Origin: Paramacrobiotus metropolitanus
Taxonomy: Eukaryota > Tardigrada > Eutardigrada > Parachela > Macrobiotidae
Length of the DNA stretch: 64,000 nt
Assembly: GCF_019649055.1 (NCBI RefSeq)
Contig: NW_026570254.1
Span: 992,001 to 1,056,000, forward strand
Direction: 5' to 3'
This document shows, in pieces, positions 1-11,879 of this stretch. The number at the start of each line of letters is the position of its first letter. The first letter of the stretch is position 1. Position numbers and translations under genes: made by a program. The notes beneath the pieces are model-generated. The model ran no database searches and had not been told where the DNA came from. It saw only the letters and a list, made by a program, of their open reading frames with translations.

Positions 1-1568
1 ATAAACACTGCAGCAGCTCAACACGCTAACGATATTTGTTAGAAAGCCAAGCCCAACAACATATGAAAAGAAAACTTTTTAAGTGCGTTTGCATTTTTTC
101 CCCCCGAATTTTGGCCCAGATATGAAAATGATTTTCTGCACTATGACCAGCCGATCATCGCCGGTATTGACTGCAGCTGGGTGTTACACAAGACTTTGAA
201 ATGTTCAAGTATGCAAATCAGCGTTAAGATGGGCCATTTGAGTTTTAATGGATTACCAAAAAACACGCGAAGTGCAACGACACCGTAGCTGATAATCGTC
301 ACAGCAAACACACACACTCAAACCACGGCGGCGTAAATGAAATGAAACACGCAGTGAGCAACACTGTCGGCAGGTGTAATTGTTGGTATTAGACTGTATT
401 AAACCGCTTTTGTACGATACTATTATATTCTCAAGATTGTCTTTCATCCGATGGATAAAAGGTGTTATTTCTGTTCGATGGAGCGGTAATTAATCGGATA
501 TCTGTTGTTGGCAATTATTTGTTACATATTTCTTGTTCTAATTTGTTGCTTGAGCTGCCAAATATGCGTTTATGTTTGTGTTGAGTGAATACACCGCGCT
601 ATGCATTTTGCCGGTTGTCATTCAGGGGCGCTTTTCAGTACACTGATTAATTATTACGTTACAAAATTCCAGCGCAGATTCCAACTATCAATTATTTTGT
701 ACGTTGCCTTCACCGGCGCGACGTTAATGTTACTATTCTTCGTGATTCATACCAGATTTAGCACTTTATCCGGCACAACAAGAAAACGAGAAATATTCTT
801 GTCTGTTCTTCCATCCAACTGGAAGGCGCGCGCTTTTAAAAATACTGTATCAAATCAAAAAGCAGCCTAATTACTCTTTCTTGGCGCCAGATGGCTTTGT
901 AATCCAGTGACTAACTTACTTTTCACCAGGCGTTTTCGAAAGTTTGTCCTTTTTTCAGTAAATTTCGATGTATCGATTCGAAGAACACAATTAAACGATT
1001 TTTTTTCCTTCTTACCGTTTAAAATTTAGTTACTTGATGGGAGGCTATTAAATTTTTGCAACTTGGAAAAAAGAGTTTGCATAGAAGTATGCAGCTTCCC
1101 TGCTGATCATTAGGCGTTAGGTTGGCCAATCAGCGTTTGTGACAAGTCTGGTGGCGTTGCTTACCGGGCACTTGCGCAATCTCGTTTTTTTGTCATTGGG
1201 AGATCGAAACTTTTCGAAACGAAATTATTTTAGATATGGTGTGTAAGTCAGTGTAACTGCCTAAATGGCAAATATTGATCCTTTTTTCGCATAACCAGCG
1301 TTCTATCATTTTCTGGGAGATAGCGCTTAAAGTGTTCATGCGCAGTTTATTGATCGATGCAACCTTTTCGTATCCCTGAGAGGCAATGATTCTGCGGCGT
1401 GTATTGTTGTGTGATAAATTACGTGCCTGCAAGGGAAATCGCATTATAATTCCCACTCCATTAAATCATCATTCGTAACTGTTTGGCGGAAATCAGCGCG
1501 CATCATCTGTCAGCGCAGCGCGCTCTTCTGCAGTTGTCTGCCTATAATCGCATCTCACATATGCACAC
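1..1568. other. Non-coding DNA upstream of the first recognised formin exon
   Basis: AT-rich sequence with only short open frames that resemble no family. Because the formin reading frame that follows begins in the middle of its inhibitory domain, this stretch is most simply an intron of that gene, but a 5' UTR or promoter is possible. A good splice acceptor (pyrimidine tract then cccag) at about 118 opens a frame that includes YENDFLHYDQPIIAG. It matches no formin part I know, so I do not call it an exon. Confidence 0.45.
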
Positions 1569-4500
1569 ATGGACACAGCTGGGCAGTGGCACAATCAGTA
1601 TTCTGCGCCGCATAATGGCCGAATATCCGGTCTAATGCAGCTGCACTTGCAGGCTGAGAAGAACGACGGTTCGCGGTTCCAGTTGTTGGTGGATGAGCTG
1701 CGGCAGGCTAAGACGTCGGCGTATAAGACCACGTTGATCGCTCTCATCAACGCCATCATCTGCAACAACGAGGCATTACGATCGCGGATCCGTATTCGCA
1801 ATGAATTCTTAGGTAAGTTGCAGTCAGTGGCATTCCAGTGTTGTGCTCGACCACCGTGTTAAAATTCTGTGCTGGAATTTTGCTTGTTGTGCATGCGTGT
1901 GTTGTCTGACTGGAGGCAGATGTTGACATTATTTCTTTTTTTTCTCCGCTTCCGTTATGTAACGCAGCACTGAAGGTGCATGACGTACTGGCCCAGATCC
2001 GCAGTGACGCCAATCCGGACGACGCCGATCTCTTCGTGCAGCTGGACACTTTCGATGAGCAGAAATTCGCCGACGACGCCAATCTCAGCAGCCCCGACGG
2101 GCTCGATCTGACCAATGTCATGGACGTGTTCCATGCTGTTCTTGCTCAGGCAGGTTGCCGTTGCACATGGAATTACTTGCCTTACACACCTTAAAATTTT
2201 TAATTAAACAAAAATATTTAGAACTAATTGTTTCATAAATTATTTTTATTCAAAAAAACTTTTTTTTTCGTATTTCTGTTTTCGTGCTCCTTAAAGCTTT
2301 GCTGTAAGGTTTTAACTACTGCTAAAAACATCAAAATTTATTGAGTAAAAAGTGAAAAAAGAATGCTTGAAATTCGAATAAAAAAAATAAATAATAATGA
2401 TTGTTGCAGGTGGCAAATACCCCACAGGAAGCCACTTTTCTCAACCTGCTCCAGCATCTGCTGCAAGTGGACCCCAACGTTCCACTGGGCAACACGGTGT
2501 GGTCCACCGCGGAGAAGCTGGTGCACCGCGCATCCTTACTGGAAACCAAAGAAGACGCCGACCTCCTGCTGCGTCCACCGGTGAATGTCAATGTGCTGCA
2601 TAATAAAGTGGAACGGCTGAAGAGTCAGCACGATCTGACATCCCCCAGCGCTTCGTCGATGCACCTCCCGTCCAGCGATCCACCCGTTCCTGCAGCGGAT
2701 ACAGCCCCGGTGTCCGCGGCCGTCGCTCCCCCCCTCCGCCACCGCCTCCACCCCCGATGGGCGGTGCCATGCCCCCTGTGGGGGCCGGTGCACCGCCGCC
2801 GCCACCCCCCCACCAGTTCCTGGATCATTCGATTCCACTAAAGGTCACAAGGCTCCTCCCGCCCCGCCCAAAGCGCCGCTTGCTCAAAATAGTCTGCCCA
2901 GTGTGCTCGAAGACGACAGTGTGCTGCCGCAGCAGAATGTTCCTAAGCCGACAACCAGGTTGAAGCCCTTTAACTGGAACAAGATCCCCGTGTACAAGGT
3001 AGTGGGACGGGATAATCTATGGACCAAAACCACATCCGGCAGGTCGGCCAGTATTGATTTCGGCGCCATGGAGAAATTGTTTGCCGCACCGCATGCGGAG
3101 ACCGAAAAGGTCAAGGATGTGACGACGGAAATTGAGCGCAAACGGAAGGATTCCAACGAAATCAATTTATTGGATTCAAAGCGTAGTCTCAATGTGAACA
3201 TCTTCCTCAAGCAATTTAGAACGTACGTTAATAGGGTCATTAATCGGTCTGTTTAATCAGGACAGCCTGTATCGATTTTCACTTCGCGGTAATAATCATG
3301 TTAAAAACGTGCTGCTGTATTAAGGTATAATATATGTCTGTGTGGGTGGATGTTTGCATGGTGCACAATATACAGAGTAGAATTGAAGTATACGTTGACT
3401 GAACTTGTAGATATGACTTCTACGGGAAGGCTTACCTTTATGAATTTTATCTTTTCAGCTCCCATGAATCAGTAATCGAGGCAATAAAAACCGGAAAATG
3501 GGAGGACAAAAACGGTGCGGAAAAGCTGCTTGGGTTAATGAGGCTCTTACCTGAATCGGATGAAACTGATATGCTACGAAACTACGAAGGCAGCATCTCC
3601 AGATTGGGCGCGGCAGAAAAGTTTCTCTTACGACTTGTTCAAATACCAAAGTAAATAATACTGTTCACATTTTTTTAAATAGCTTTGCTTCGGCGGTACT
3701 TATTGTTAACTGATAATTTTGACGTTTTCAGTTATAAACTGCGAATTGAGGCCATGTTGTTCCACTCGGAATATCCAGCTACTGATGATTATTTGAGATC
3801 TTGCGTTGACTTAGTCATAGAAACTGCGGTGGACATTAAGGCAAGCGCTCGGCTGCATGAAACACTGCATATGGTGCTTCTGGCCGGCAATTTTCTCAAT
3901 ACTGTAAGTGGCGCATGAGAGTTACACTCGGTTAAGCGTTTGCTAAAAGTTAGAAAGGTCAAAACTCTAATGTTTTGCTTGTACTAATTGATTCCATATT
4001 TCTTAAATGGCACAGATTTTATGAAGCGTGCATTTACCATGTGAATAAAGTTTAGTTTGAAGTGTTTAGAAAAGGGTGTTGTAATGCCGAATCGTTACGT
4101 TAACGTTAAACGGTCTCAGACTCAACGTGAAAATTATTTTTAAAATCGTTTTTCTTTTTTGCATTTTATATATGTGGTATTTTTTGAGGTTGTCTGTTGA
4201 TCACTGTAGTCGTTTTATTTTCGGGTTGTTAACTTATTTGTACGGATTGGCACCAGTGTCGTACGATTTTCATGTTATTTGTTTTGATTGAGATTTAAAA
4301 CTATTGGTTTGCGCTCTTCTAGGGTGGATATGCTGGAAATGCAGCCGGATTCAAACTGTCCTCCTTGTTGAAATTGGTCGACCTTCGTTCGAATAAACCA
4401 TCTATGAATTTAATGCACTGCATTGCGGAGGTAAACCCTACTAGTGTTGTCTGTAGACACATGCTTAATGCCCAAGTAATTACTTTCTTGTTCGCAGCAA

Positions 4501-7500
4501 GCGGCATTGACCAATCCATTGCTCTTAAATTTTCCCGATGATATGGATCATTTGCACCAAGCAATCGAGTATGCTGTATCAAAACATATTAGGAAATTAG
4601 GAACGCTTTATGTCGGTTAATAAGAGTATTTTACATTTGATTACGTAGTGTATCTACCGAAACCCTTATGATGGACATCCGGGCTATCTGCTCGAAGTGC
4701 CAAAGACTGACGGAACAGCTGGAAACTGCCGATGCAGAAGTCAAGGAGAAAATGCTCCCATTTTTAGAGGTAATTTTGTTATTAGCTTTTGTAATGCTAC
4801 ATATGGTTTTCTGTCGCTGGCGGCTAACCTGTGTACTGATTGCTTTTGTTTTAATCAGAATGCAAGGAAGGATTTGAGTGAACTTAACGAACGTGCGCTC
4901 GAGATGGAACGGCTTCGCGTTGAGATGGCAGAATTTTTCTGCGAGGATGTTACAGCATTTAATTTGCAAGATTGTTTCAAGATTTTACACGCCTTCTGCC
5001 AAAAGTTCCGGAAAGCAGTTCAGGTAAGATTGTGCCCGCTTTTGTGACAAGATTTCGTAACTGAATTAAATCAACAGCGAGATTTTTCGGTCTTTAAAAT
5101 TTGATCATTTTAGTTAGTGTAAATCTGTGCAAGCGTATTGATCTCTGCACGGGATGTTGCCGAATAAAAAACAAACTGCAAGATCAGTTTCGTGCATACC
5201 CAATATTGATAGTAGGTATCTGACTTCTTTTGCGCCGGGCCAGACTTGATTCAGACACCAGGCTACAAAAAGGGGTAAATTATGCATACTTGTTGAACCA
5301 ATCAGACCACCCAGGTGGACGTAAATACCAGTGGTTTAACCTGAATCTGATGATGGTGCCGGTAAGAGCGTGTACCATTTTTTCCGCAGTTGATCTCTGC
5401 TGCGAACGCGTGACCGACATTTTCAGCTTTTATTACCTGGCTTGGCCAGAACCACTTGACCTTGAAAATCGAGCCGCAAAAAAATGCGTTGATCGTGATA
5501 GACTATTTGCATTTCGCGGTTAATAGTGCATAATTGTGAACATCCGTACTTGTACTTTAATTAACGAACGTGGTGGTTTGTCATTAGGAAAATGAACAGC
5601 GAAAAGTGCAGGAAGAAAAAGCGGAATCGCGTCGGTTAGAAGAACAAGAAAAACGCATGCGCCGACAGGCTGCCGGCGAGCTGAGCGATAGTGCTATCGA
5701 TAGTTCGCGTTCGAGCTGGAATACCATGTCCAGACACTTGTCCGAGCGGTATGGTGACCTTTCGATTTTTTATGATTAAAATTAATTTTGGAATTAGTTT
5801 GTCCGTGATCAGCTACCTAATGTCTGCTATACTAAGCAGCTAATGGTTAATTTGTTGATAGCAATGGATCAACCAGTGACAATGAGTCTGGCTCAGTTTT
5901 CCGAAGGGATAGCATGCTTGACAATGGTTATGCATCGGATACCGGCGCTAAAAAGCGAGCACGACGAATGATCCGATCATCGGACGAAGACGACCTTATG
6001 GAATATTTGACCCAGGGAGCAGAAACACCTTCAGCGCGGTCATCCGCTCGGCCCCTTTTGGGAGAGCTCCTTCCTTCATTCGGTAACAATCGGCGATTTG
6101 CATTGGCCAAAAAGTATTTCTTGAGAATGATTAAGAAATGAATTCGTCGCGTGGTTGTAGGCCGTCATTCTCTGCGTTCCCGCCCGGCCCGATCTCACGA
6201 CGCTTCCATTGATAGTCGCGAGCGTGCGACAAGCTCTGCTACGAACGTGGTGGTGCAGAATGGTGGCCCACAGAATATCGAGGAATGGCTACAAGCTAAC
6301 GAAAGCATGAATGGATCGCTCTCTGGGTCGCAGATGCGTCTAGCACAAATCAAGTCCGCGCCGACTTTTCGTACGGGCAACCTTCCGGCTCAGAACACTG
6401 CACCAGGGGGATCTAATGCTGGCCAAAATGCCAATGGTAAGTGATATACATCAGCTATGTACTTCGAGTTATCACATGTGTAGTAGTGTACTGCTTTTCG
6501 ATTTATGGGTGTTCTGCTGTCACATTGGTCATGTAACTGATGTCAGACATGAAAAGTACGATTTTTCTGATTACAGTTGCCGAATTGACTGCAGTTTATT
6601 CATATCAATTTCTTTAGGTCTCAAATCCCAACTGGAGCAGCCTGCGCCAGTCGTGTCTCCAGTTCGCTCTCAGCAACCGTTCCAACCAAATCCGATTGGT
6701 TATGAAAGTACCGGTCGGGGTATCGGTAGTCAAACTGCAGCTAAACCCGGTGGGGCCGTCAATGGCAAATGGAATCCCGACAGTGGTGACCAGAAAACCC
6801 AAGCGATCCAACAGCCTCGCCCGTGGGCCCCCTCGCAGACACTGGCCAATAAGATGCACGTGTTTGATCCCAAAGCCGGCTGTCCCGGTGAGCCACTGGG
6901 CAGTGGCACCGCATCACCGGCTTCGTCTTCCTCTGAGAACGTCCAACCGATGGGTGGACGATCGGGAGAGGAAACCGACACGGATACGCTGAACGGCAGT
7001 GAGAAAGGCAGGAAGCAGCTGAGCAGCGCCGCGTCGCAGCGTCTACGCAAGTGGCGTCGTCTGCCGGCTACCAATGGAAAGTCCATTGACGAAGAAGTTC
7101 TGACGGACACTTCGCTGGACGATGCGCCGCGATCCACCGGGCTCAGCGTGCGAAACCAGAATCCGTATGACAGCGCCCGCAAACAGACGCGAACACTCCG
7201 AGAAATGCGAGAAAGTAAACGGAATACTGAGACGCCGTCGGCGCGCAGGGCGGCCTCGTTTGGGCCGACCGATCGGGTGCGACGCGTGCGTGATGTGCCA
7301 AAGTCCGACTCGGAGGATGTGCCAAATGGTGTGGCGACCCCAGTGAAGACTCCGACGACGGGAATCAGTGTATTCGATCGGTTGTCGGCTCCGAAACGCA
7401 GCAGTCCGCCGTTGGAGCGCAGTACAGCGATCTCGCCGGGGAATGGGACACGGAAATCGTCGGTGCCGTTATTGAATGGCAAACGGCGTGGATCGGGTAC

Positions 7501-7846
7501 CGGTAAGAACAGCGATGATAACGGATCGGATGATGCCAAATCCTGTGTGACGTCCAAGTCCCACAATTCAGACGGGTCATCAGCCAGTACGAACAGCTCG
7601 GCCAGTCGGGCGACCAATCGAACGACCACGCGGGTCACTCTGTCGTCGCGAACGCCAGCCTCGTCCATGACACGCCCCGGCGACTTGAATATTTCGGGTC
7701 GAACGCGTAGCGGCGCACAGAAGAATCCCGATGGAACGTTCACAACGCGGGTGACGGACTACACGTTGCAATCACCGGAGTCTCCTAAAGTTGTTAAAGC
7801 TGCCTTGGTGCTGAGTGCACCTGCTACTTCGCGAATGCGACATTGA
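1569..7846 (+). CDS. INF2-like: INF2-type formin, 5' partial, with two frame breaks in FH1
   Basis: Actin nucleator and elongator of the inverted-formin class. Coding exons: up to 1812, 1968-2149, 2410-3222, 3459-3650, 3732-3903, 4323-4430, 4498-4568, 4649-4769, 4859-5023, 5588-5748, 5862-6082, 6161-6436, 6618-7846; about 1318 residues from the first ATG. Order: second half of the DID (ALINAII...RIRNEF, then [10 protein letters not shown]), proline-rich FH1 (2640-2900), FH2 from KPFNWNKIP through [17 protein letters not shown] and [24 protein letters not shown] to the basic coiled end near 5650, then a long Ser/Arg-rich tail ending at TGA 7844. Human INF2 reads LLDAKKSLNLNIFLKQF at the same place, which fixes the class. 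The first ~170 DID residues are missing, so ATG 1569 is probably not the true start. Phases fit throughout except in FH1, where one C appears to be missing from each of two C7 runs. Intron 2150-2409 starts with GC. Confidence 0.88.
2150..2409 (+). other. Probable GC-AG intron of the formin gene
   Basis: The exon ends GCT CAG and the intron begins gcaggt; it ends ttgttgcag before GTG GCA AAT. Joining CAG to GTG keeps an ungapped match to the INF2 DID (VFHAVLAQ then [10 protein letters not shown]). The nearest GT, four bases further on, would put the next exon out of frame. GC donors are a known minor class in animals, usually with strong flanking consensus, as here (CAG|GCAGGT). Confidence 0.7.
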
Positions 7847-8835
7847 GGTTTTGTTTTTGGATGCTGATTTTTGGTTGTGAAATATTTTGGAGTTTTGTTT
7901 TTCTGATATAAGAAATAGCCTTCCTAATGTCTTGGATTCTTGGGTGAACAATGGTGATGGGTTACAGCTATAAAGACAGGCTCTTTCTCGATAATTTGTG
8001 TGTGCGGTCCAGATTTTAATTTGTAAAATTTTGATCTATGGAATAAAAGAATAGTAATTAGTTGTGTGATCGTTTACGATTGGCCAGAGTCAGATTCACC
8101 CCGTTATGACGTTGCACAATTTTTATTGTTGATTTTAGGTTTACCATCGGAATAAGTACACATTTGACAATAACTATTTATTATTATTTCAGTACATTTC
8201 AGAATAATTTAATACACAGCACGCAAGCATAATAAATTTTGCCACTTGCGATTAATTAGAGCTATGTATAATGTATTCAAAATGTGGATAATTTCTCGCT
8301 CTTTAGTCCGTTCTCCAAACCATACCACCGTTCTTATAAAATCAGCAAAACAAAATATAATAGAAAACACGATCCTATAATATGGACCCAAAAACACGGC
8401 ACTTATATGCAACAGCACTGGCAATCCACACATTACAAAACCACGATCTCGTCAAAGGAAATGTCAGGAGAGATTCCAGAAGGAACAAAATGAGAAACTG
8501 GAGGTGGCTGGGAGGTATTCCGGAGCAAAGGAACCGTTTTACCAAAGCGGTCCACTGCTTTTCCCTGCAGCAAAACAGCAACGTGAGAACTGACTGAGAT
8601 TCCTGAAGCAATAATGTCTCAAATAACGTTCAATGACATGGTTATCCACGAGGATGTTTTCTTTGCTTTCAACCTTGCTAACTGGGATTAATAGTGATAT
8701 GATTAATAATTAACTTAACGTATGTCTACACAATAGTTATATCCACATAGCATCTATTTTTAACACGCGATAACAATGTCAGGACCTAATTCAGGTTAAG
8801 AAAAACAACAATCTCGACGGAAAATAATGATGTAT
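7847..8835. other. Convergent 3' intergenic region
   Basis: Lies between the stops of the + strand formin and the - strand Jupiter-like gene, so it should hold two 3' UTRs. AATAAA for the formin is at 8042. TTTATT near 8177, which is AATAAA on the - strand, could serve the other gene. Short open frames around 8280-8600 look like chance. Confidence 0.5.
8042..8047 (+). terminator. Polyadenylation signal AATAAA of the formin gene
   Basis: AATAAA lies 196 bases after the formin stop codon in an AT-rich 3' UTR. No further + strand gene starts nearby, and the next gene (Jupiter-like) converges on it. Confidence 0.5.
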
Positions 8836-10018
8836 TTAAAACGTACCACCAGGCGGATGGTGGATCTTGATACTGGTCACATCTTTCGCACCATCTGACT
8901 CAGCGAATCGCGGGTCCTTTCCTTGCGACATCGGTTCGGGAGCAGATGGAGCGGTGCTCGCAGCCGGTGCAGGCGCTAAAAAAGTCAAAAATTGACTCAA
9001 ATAAATTACTTATTCTGAACACGAGTTTAATTACAGTCAAGTTAGCCAAAAATGCAGAAAAATGTCCGTTTCGATATGGTGGTTCCTAGTGGTTTACTGG
9101 CTCTAACGGAAACACAGAATAAATTACAAAAATTAACTCACCGCGACCGCCGCGCGCTTTTGGTTCGCTGACGGGATCGTCGCCAAACACAATGCTGGAT
9201 TTCTGTTTATCCTTATTGCGACTGGCTTCCGTTGGTTGGGACACTTGGTTAGAGCGTTCCGGAACCATTCCCTGAGCCTGTGCGAACGTGTTTTCCGGGC
9301 TCTCGTCTGTCTGTTTCTGAAAAAAAGAGACCGTGGAAATATCATGAATACGCTTATAGCATATCGAAAATATTCCAGCGTATGCAAAGGAAACAGAAAA
9401 ATCGAAGTTCATATCCCTCAACTCGTTTGATAAGGCACATCGAAAATTTACGCAATGCAATCTCGTTCCAATCACAGTGATCTGTGCCTAATTATAGAAA
9501 ACGATAAATGAAGACTGACTGATAAAGTATACAAAGATTTCCAATCTCTGTTAAAACTTAAAATTAACACACTCCATTATAATACTGTTACAGTTAACAC
9601 ATTGCGGTGTAAAGAAATGCGCCATATATTTTAGCAATTTTATGACGCAAGATATGTCTTGTCCGAGATTCGCTAAATATGACAAAATTAAATGACACTA
9701 GCTCAAAATTACCTTGACATTCACATGGGCTTGACTACCAGCGGCAGCAACCTGTTGTTGTTGCTGTTGCGACTGGATTTGCTCGGTCTCCGCTGGTTTC
9801 TGCTCTTCCGTCTTGGCCGGTGGCGGAGCTTTCTTCGCTGGCTCCTCTCCACCAAAGAATATACTGCTCGCACCACCCGGAGGCTGAATTACTCTGCAAA
9901 CACGGAAAACCAATGCAACCAACGATAACATAAGTAACAGTCTTCAAAAAATAGCCTTGATGAGATAACAACAAAGGCGAAGCACTAAGTAATACCATCA
10001 CTTTTACCTTCGAGACAT
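8836..10018 (-). CDS. JPT-like: Jupiter/HN1 (JPT) family microtubule-associated protein
   Basis: Small, probably disordered protein of the Jupiter/HN1 family; Drosophila Jupiter binds microtubules. Exons read on the - strand: 10018-10008, 9893-9713, 9316-9142, 8975-8836; phases 2, 0, 1; 168 residues. The first coding exon is only 11 nt (ATG TCT CGA AG); splicing completes the family signature RVIQPPGGASSIFFG near the N-terminus. The middle is rich in Pro, Ala, Glu and a Gln run. SSIVFGDD resembles a second family repeat, and the C-terminus HHPPGGTF repeats the PPGG element that also closes vertebrate HN1. All splice sites are GT-AG and the length is close to human JPT1 (about 154). The - strand ATG has no competing upstream ATG in the exon. 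Identification rests on the two PPGG motifs and composition. Confidence 0.82.
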
Positions 10019-11879
10019 CCTTACTCCTTCGTACGTATTCCACAAGAAATAACTTAAGGTACCCGAATTCCACAAAAAGCCCTGCAAAATATCGAATACT
10101 CTTTCTCACTCAACTCCGTCAACTGACACTGGATACTAATTGATGAATGGATGGGGTTTTCCACTGGCACAACGCTGATACGAGTCAACAACAGTAGCAG
10201 AGTTGGATGCGATCCGCGACTAGCCACAATTCATTCGATTTTCAGTACGGTTTGATTAAGTATTTCAACACACATTTGTCTATTCGTAATAATGCTAATA
10301 TTAGTGACTAATGACTATTACAATACTAAACCGGCCACGTACCTTTTATCAAAACAGATCCAAAGAAATAGTCAAATAAATGTTTCTTGTATTTTTAAAC
10401 TATATTGAATGAATGAGCCGTTTGACTGTTTGAGGCGCGGAATAAATCAATCCCGCAGATTTACAAATAGGCGGCAGACCGACGTTGTAACAGTTGGCGA
10501 GTGCTACTAGACAAACGCTGTGAATGAACGTACTTTCGTAACGTAACCGCCTGCTTGTGTCGGATTTAGTGTACTGTGGTCAGTTGTATCACTTGTACTC
10601 GTATTAAACCGGTATTTAAGACTTTGTCTTTCTATTAAAACAGTTTGATAAGTGTTTTCTTTTGTTTGGGCCCAAGATTGTCATACTATAAACAAAAGAT
10701 ATTTAGGCAAGAATTTACGACAAATTTGTAGGTTGATGAATCTTTAGATAATAATATTACCAGTTTCGCATTACGGTACAGTCGGACCGAGTCGGTACTC
10801 GGTAGCTTCGGTACTACTGTATTGTACTCGTACTTATGGATGTTTAATACATAAAAATATTTTACTAATAACACTAATCAATAATCACCATTAATCACCA
10901 TTAATAACACTAATCAATAATCACCATTAATCAACATATCTTGGCTAATAACATTAATCAATAAACTGAAATTGTTACCTAAAACGTGCAGATCTGAAGT
11001 TACGAACAGAAGGAAACGTATTCGTATGCCGCTGTTTTACTACGAGTACTTATTAGCTCGCTAAGCATCGCTTCCGTGCAATTACTTACCGAAAGCTATA
11101 GCTTGCGAATGCCATAGTAGGTAGAATTATGGTTCTTTTTTATTCGTACAAGTACTACCTTAGGGCATGATGGCTAAGAGTAGGTATTATATACATCATA
11201 CGTGAGAAAAGGAGGTGATCTAATAAGCAGACTTCTGTCATGGAACAAAAGACGAACAAAACTGCATAGGTAATTATCGTAGTAAAGAACAGTTCAAAGT
11301 CAAACAGTAAGCGCAAGGATACAACAAACACTAAAGAATGCTGACAAAATAACATGAGAACAAACACGAAAAATGGACGTTACATTTCCAAAACGAACTC
11401 CGTGCTCAATGAGCGCTTTGGTGACAGCAAAGGCACCCAAAGGGCCAAAATGTACATAAAAAACCATAATTTCTCACTTATCGGTGCAATTCCGTTTCGA
11501 ATGCACTTAACAGCTAAAACCGCCAACCAGCAGTAGTCAAAAATTAATGGTATCTGAGATTTCACATAAAAGGTGCGCATATACCTAACCGCTTCTTAAA
11601 AATATAAAACCAAATCAGTATACAAAAAAGACTTTGTATGAACCAAACGAAGGGGAACCAGTATGTCCATTTGTCTTTTTTCGTAAGTGTTTTCCACCAC
11701 AGACAGCCGATCATCCGGGATTAAAAACAATCATAACTTTATCTGTTTCTGCCTAGAACACTTAATGAAGTGGGGAATGCCAGAACATGACGAAGAAGAT
11801 GTGTGCCGTCGCAAGCGAGAGAGGTCACTTCCCGGTCTCTTCCGTGGTGGAAGCGAAGGAAGCGTTCCTAATGTGCTGA
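10019..11879. other. Intergenic region between the Jupiter-like and KLF genes
   Basis: Upstream (promoter) DNA of the Jupiter-like gene and downstream DNA of the KLF gene, both on the - strand. AT-rich, with a 36-bp tandem repeat at 10866-10937. No protein-like open frame was recognised. Confidence 0.5.
10866..10937. repeat. Two tandem copies of a 36-bp AT-rich unit
   Basis: Unit 1 is 10866-10901 and unit 2 is 10902-10937. Both begin taataacactaatcaataa and differ near the last six bases (caccat against caacat). A shorter third copy, with acattaatcaataa, starts at about 10946. Confidence 0.85.

Noticed and set aside
100-300. Open + frame after a good acceptor near 118
   Set aside because: No resemblance to the missing part of the formin DID or any other family, and no matching exon.
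2581-2648. 68-bp intron (gtgaat...ccccag) to explain the first FH1 frame change
   Set aside because: It fits phase, but the donor is poor and it does not explain the second change; one missing C in each of two C7 runs explains both. Kept only as an alternative.
5230-5523. 97-codon + strand frame in a formin intron
   Set aside because: The flanking exons (4859-5023 and 5588-5748) join in phase and match INF2 without it.
6730-7743. 337-codon open frame on the - strand
   Set aside because: It is the antisense of the Ser/Arg/Thr-rich last formin exon. It has no start context, no domain, and the sense frame is the one that continues the spliced gene.
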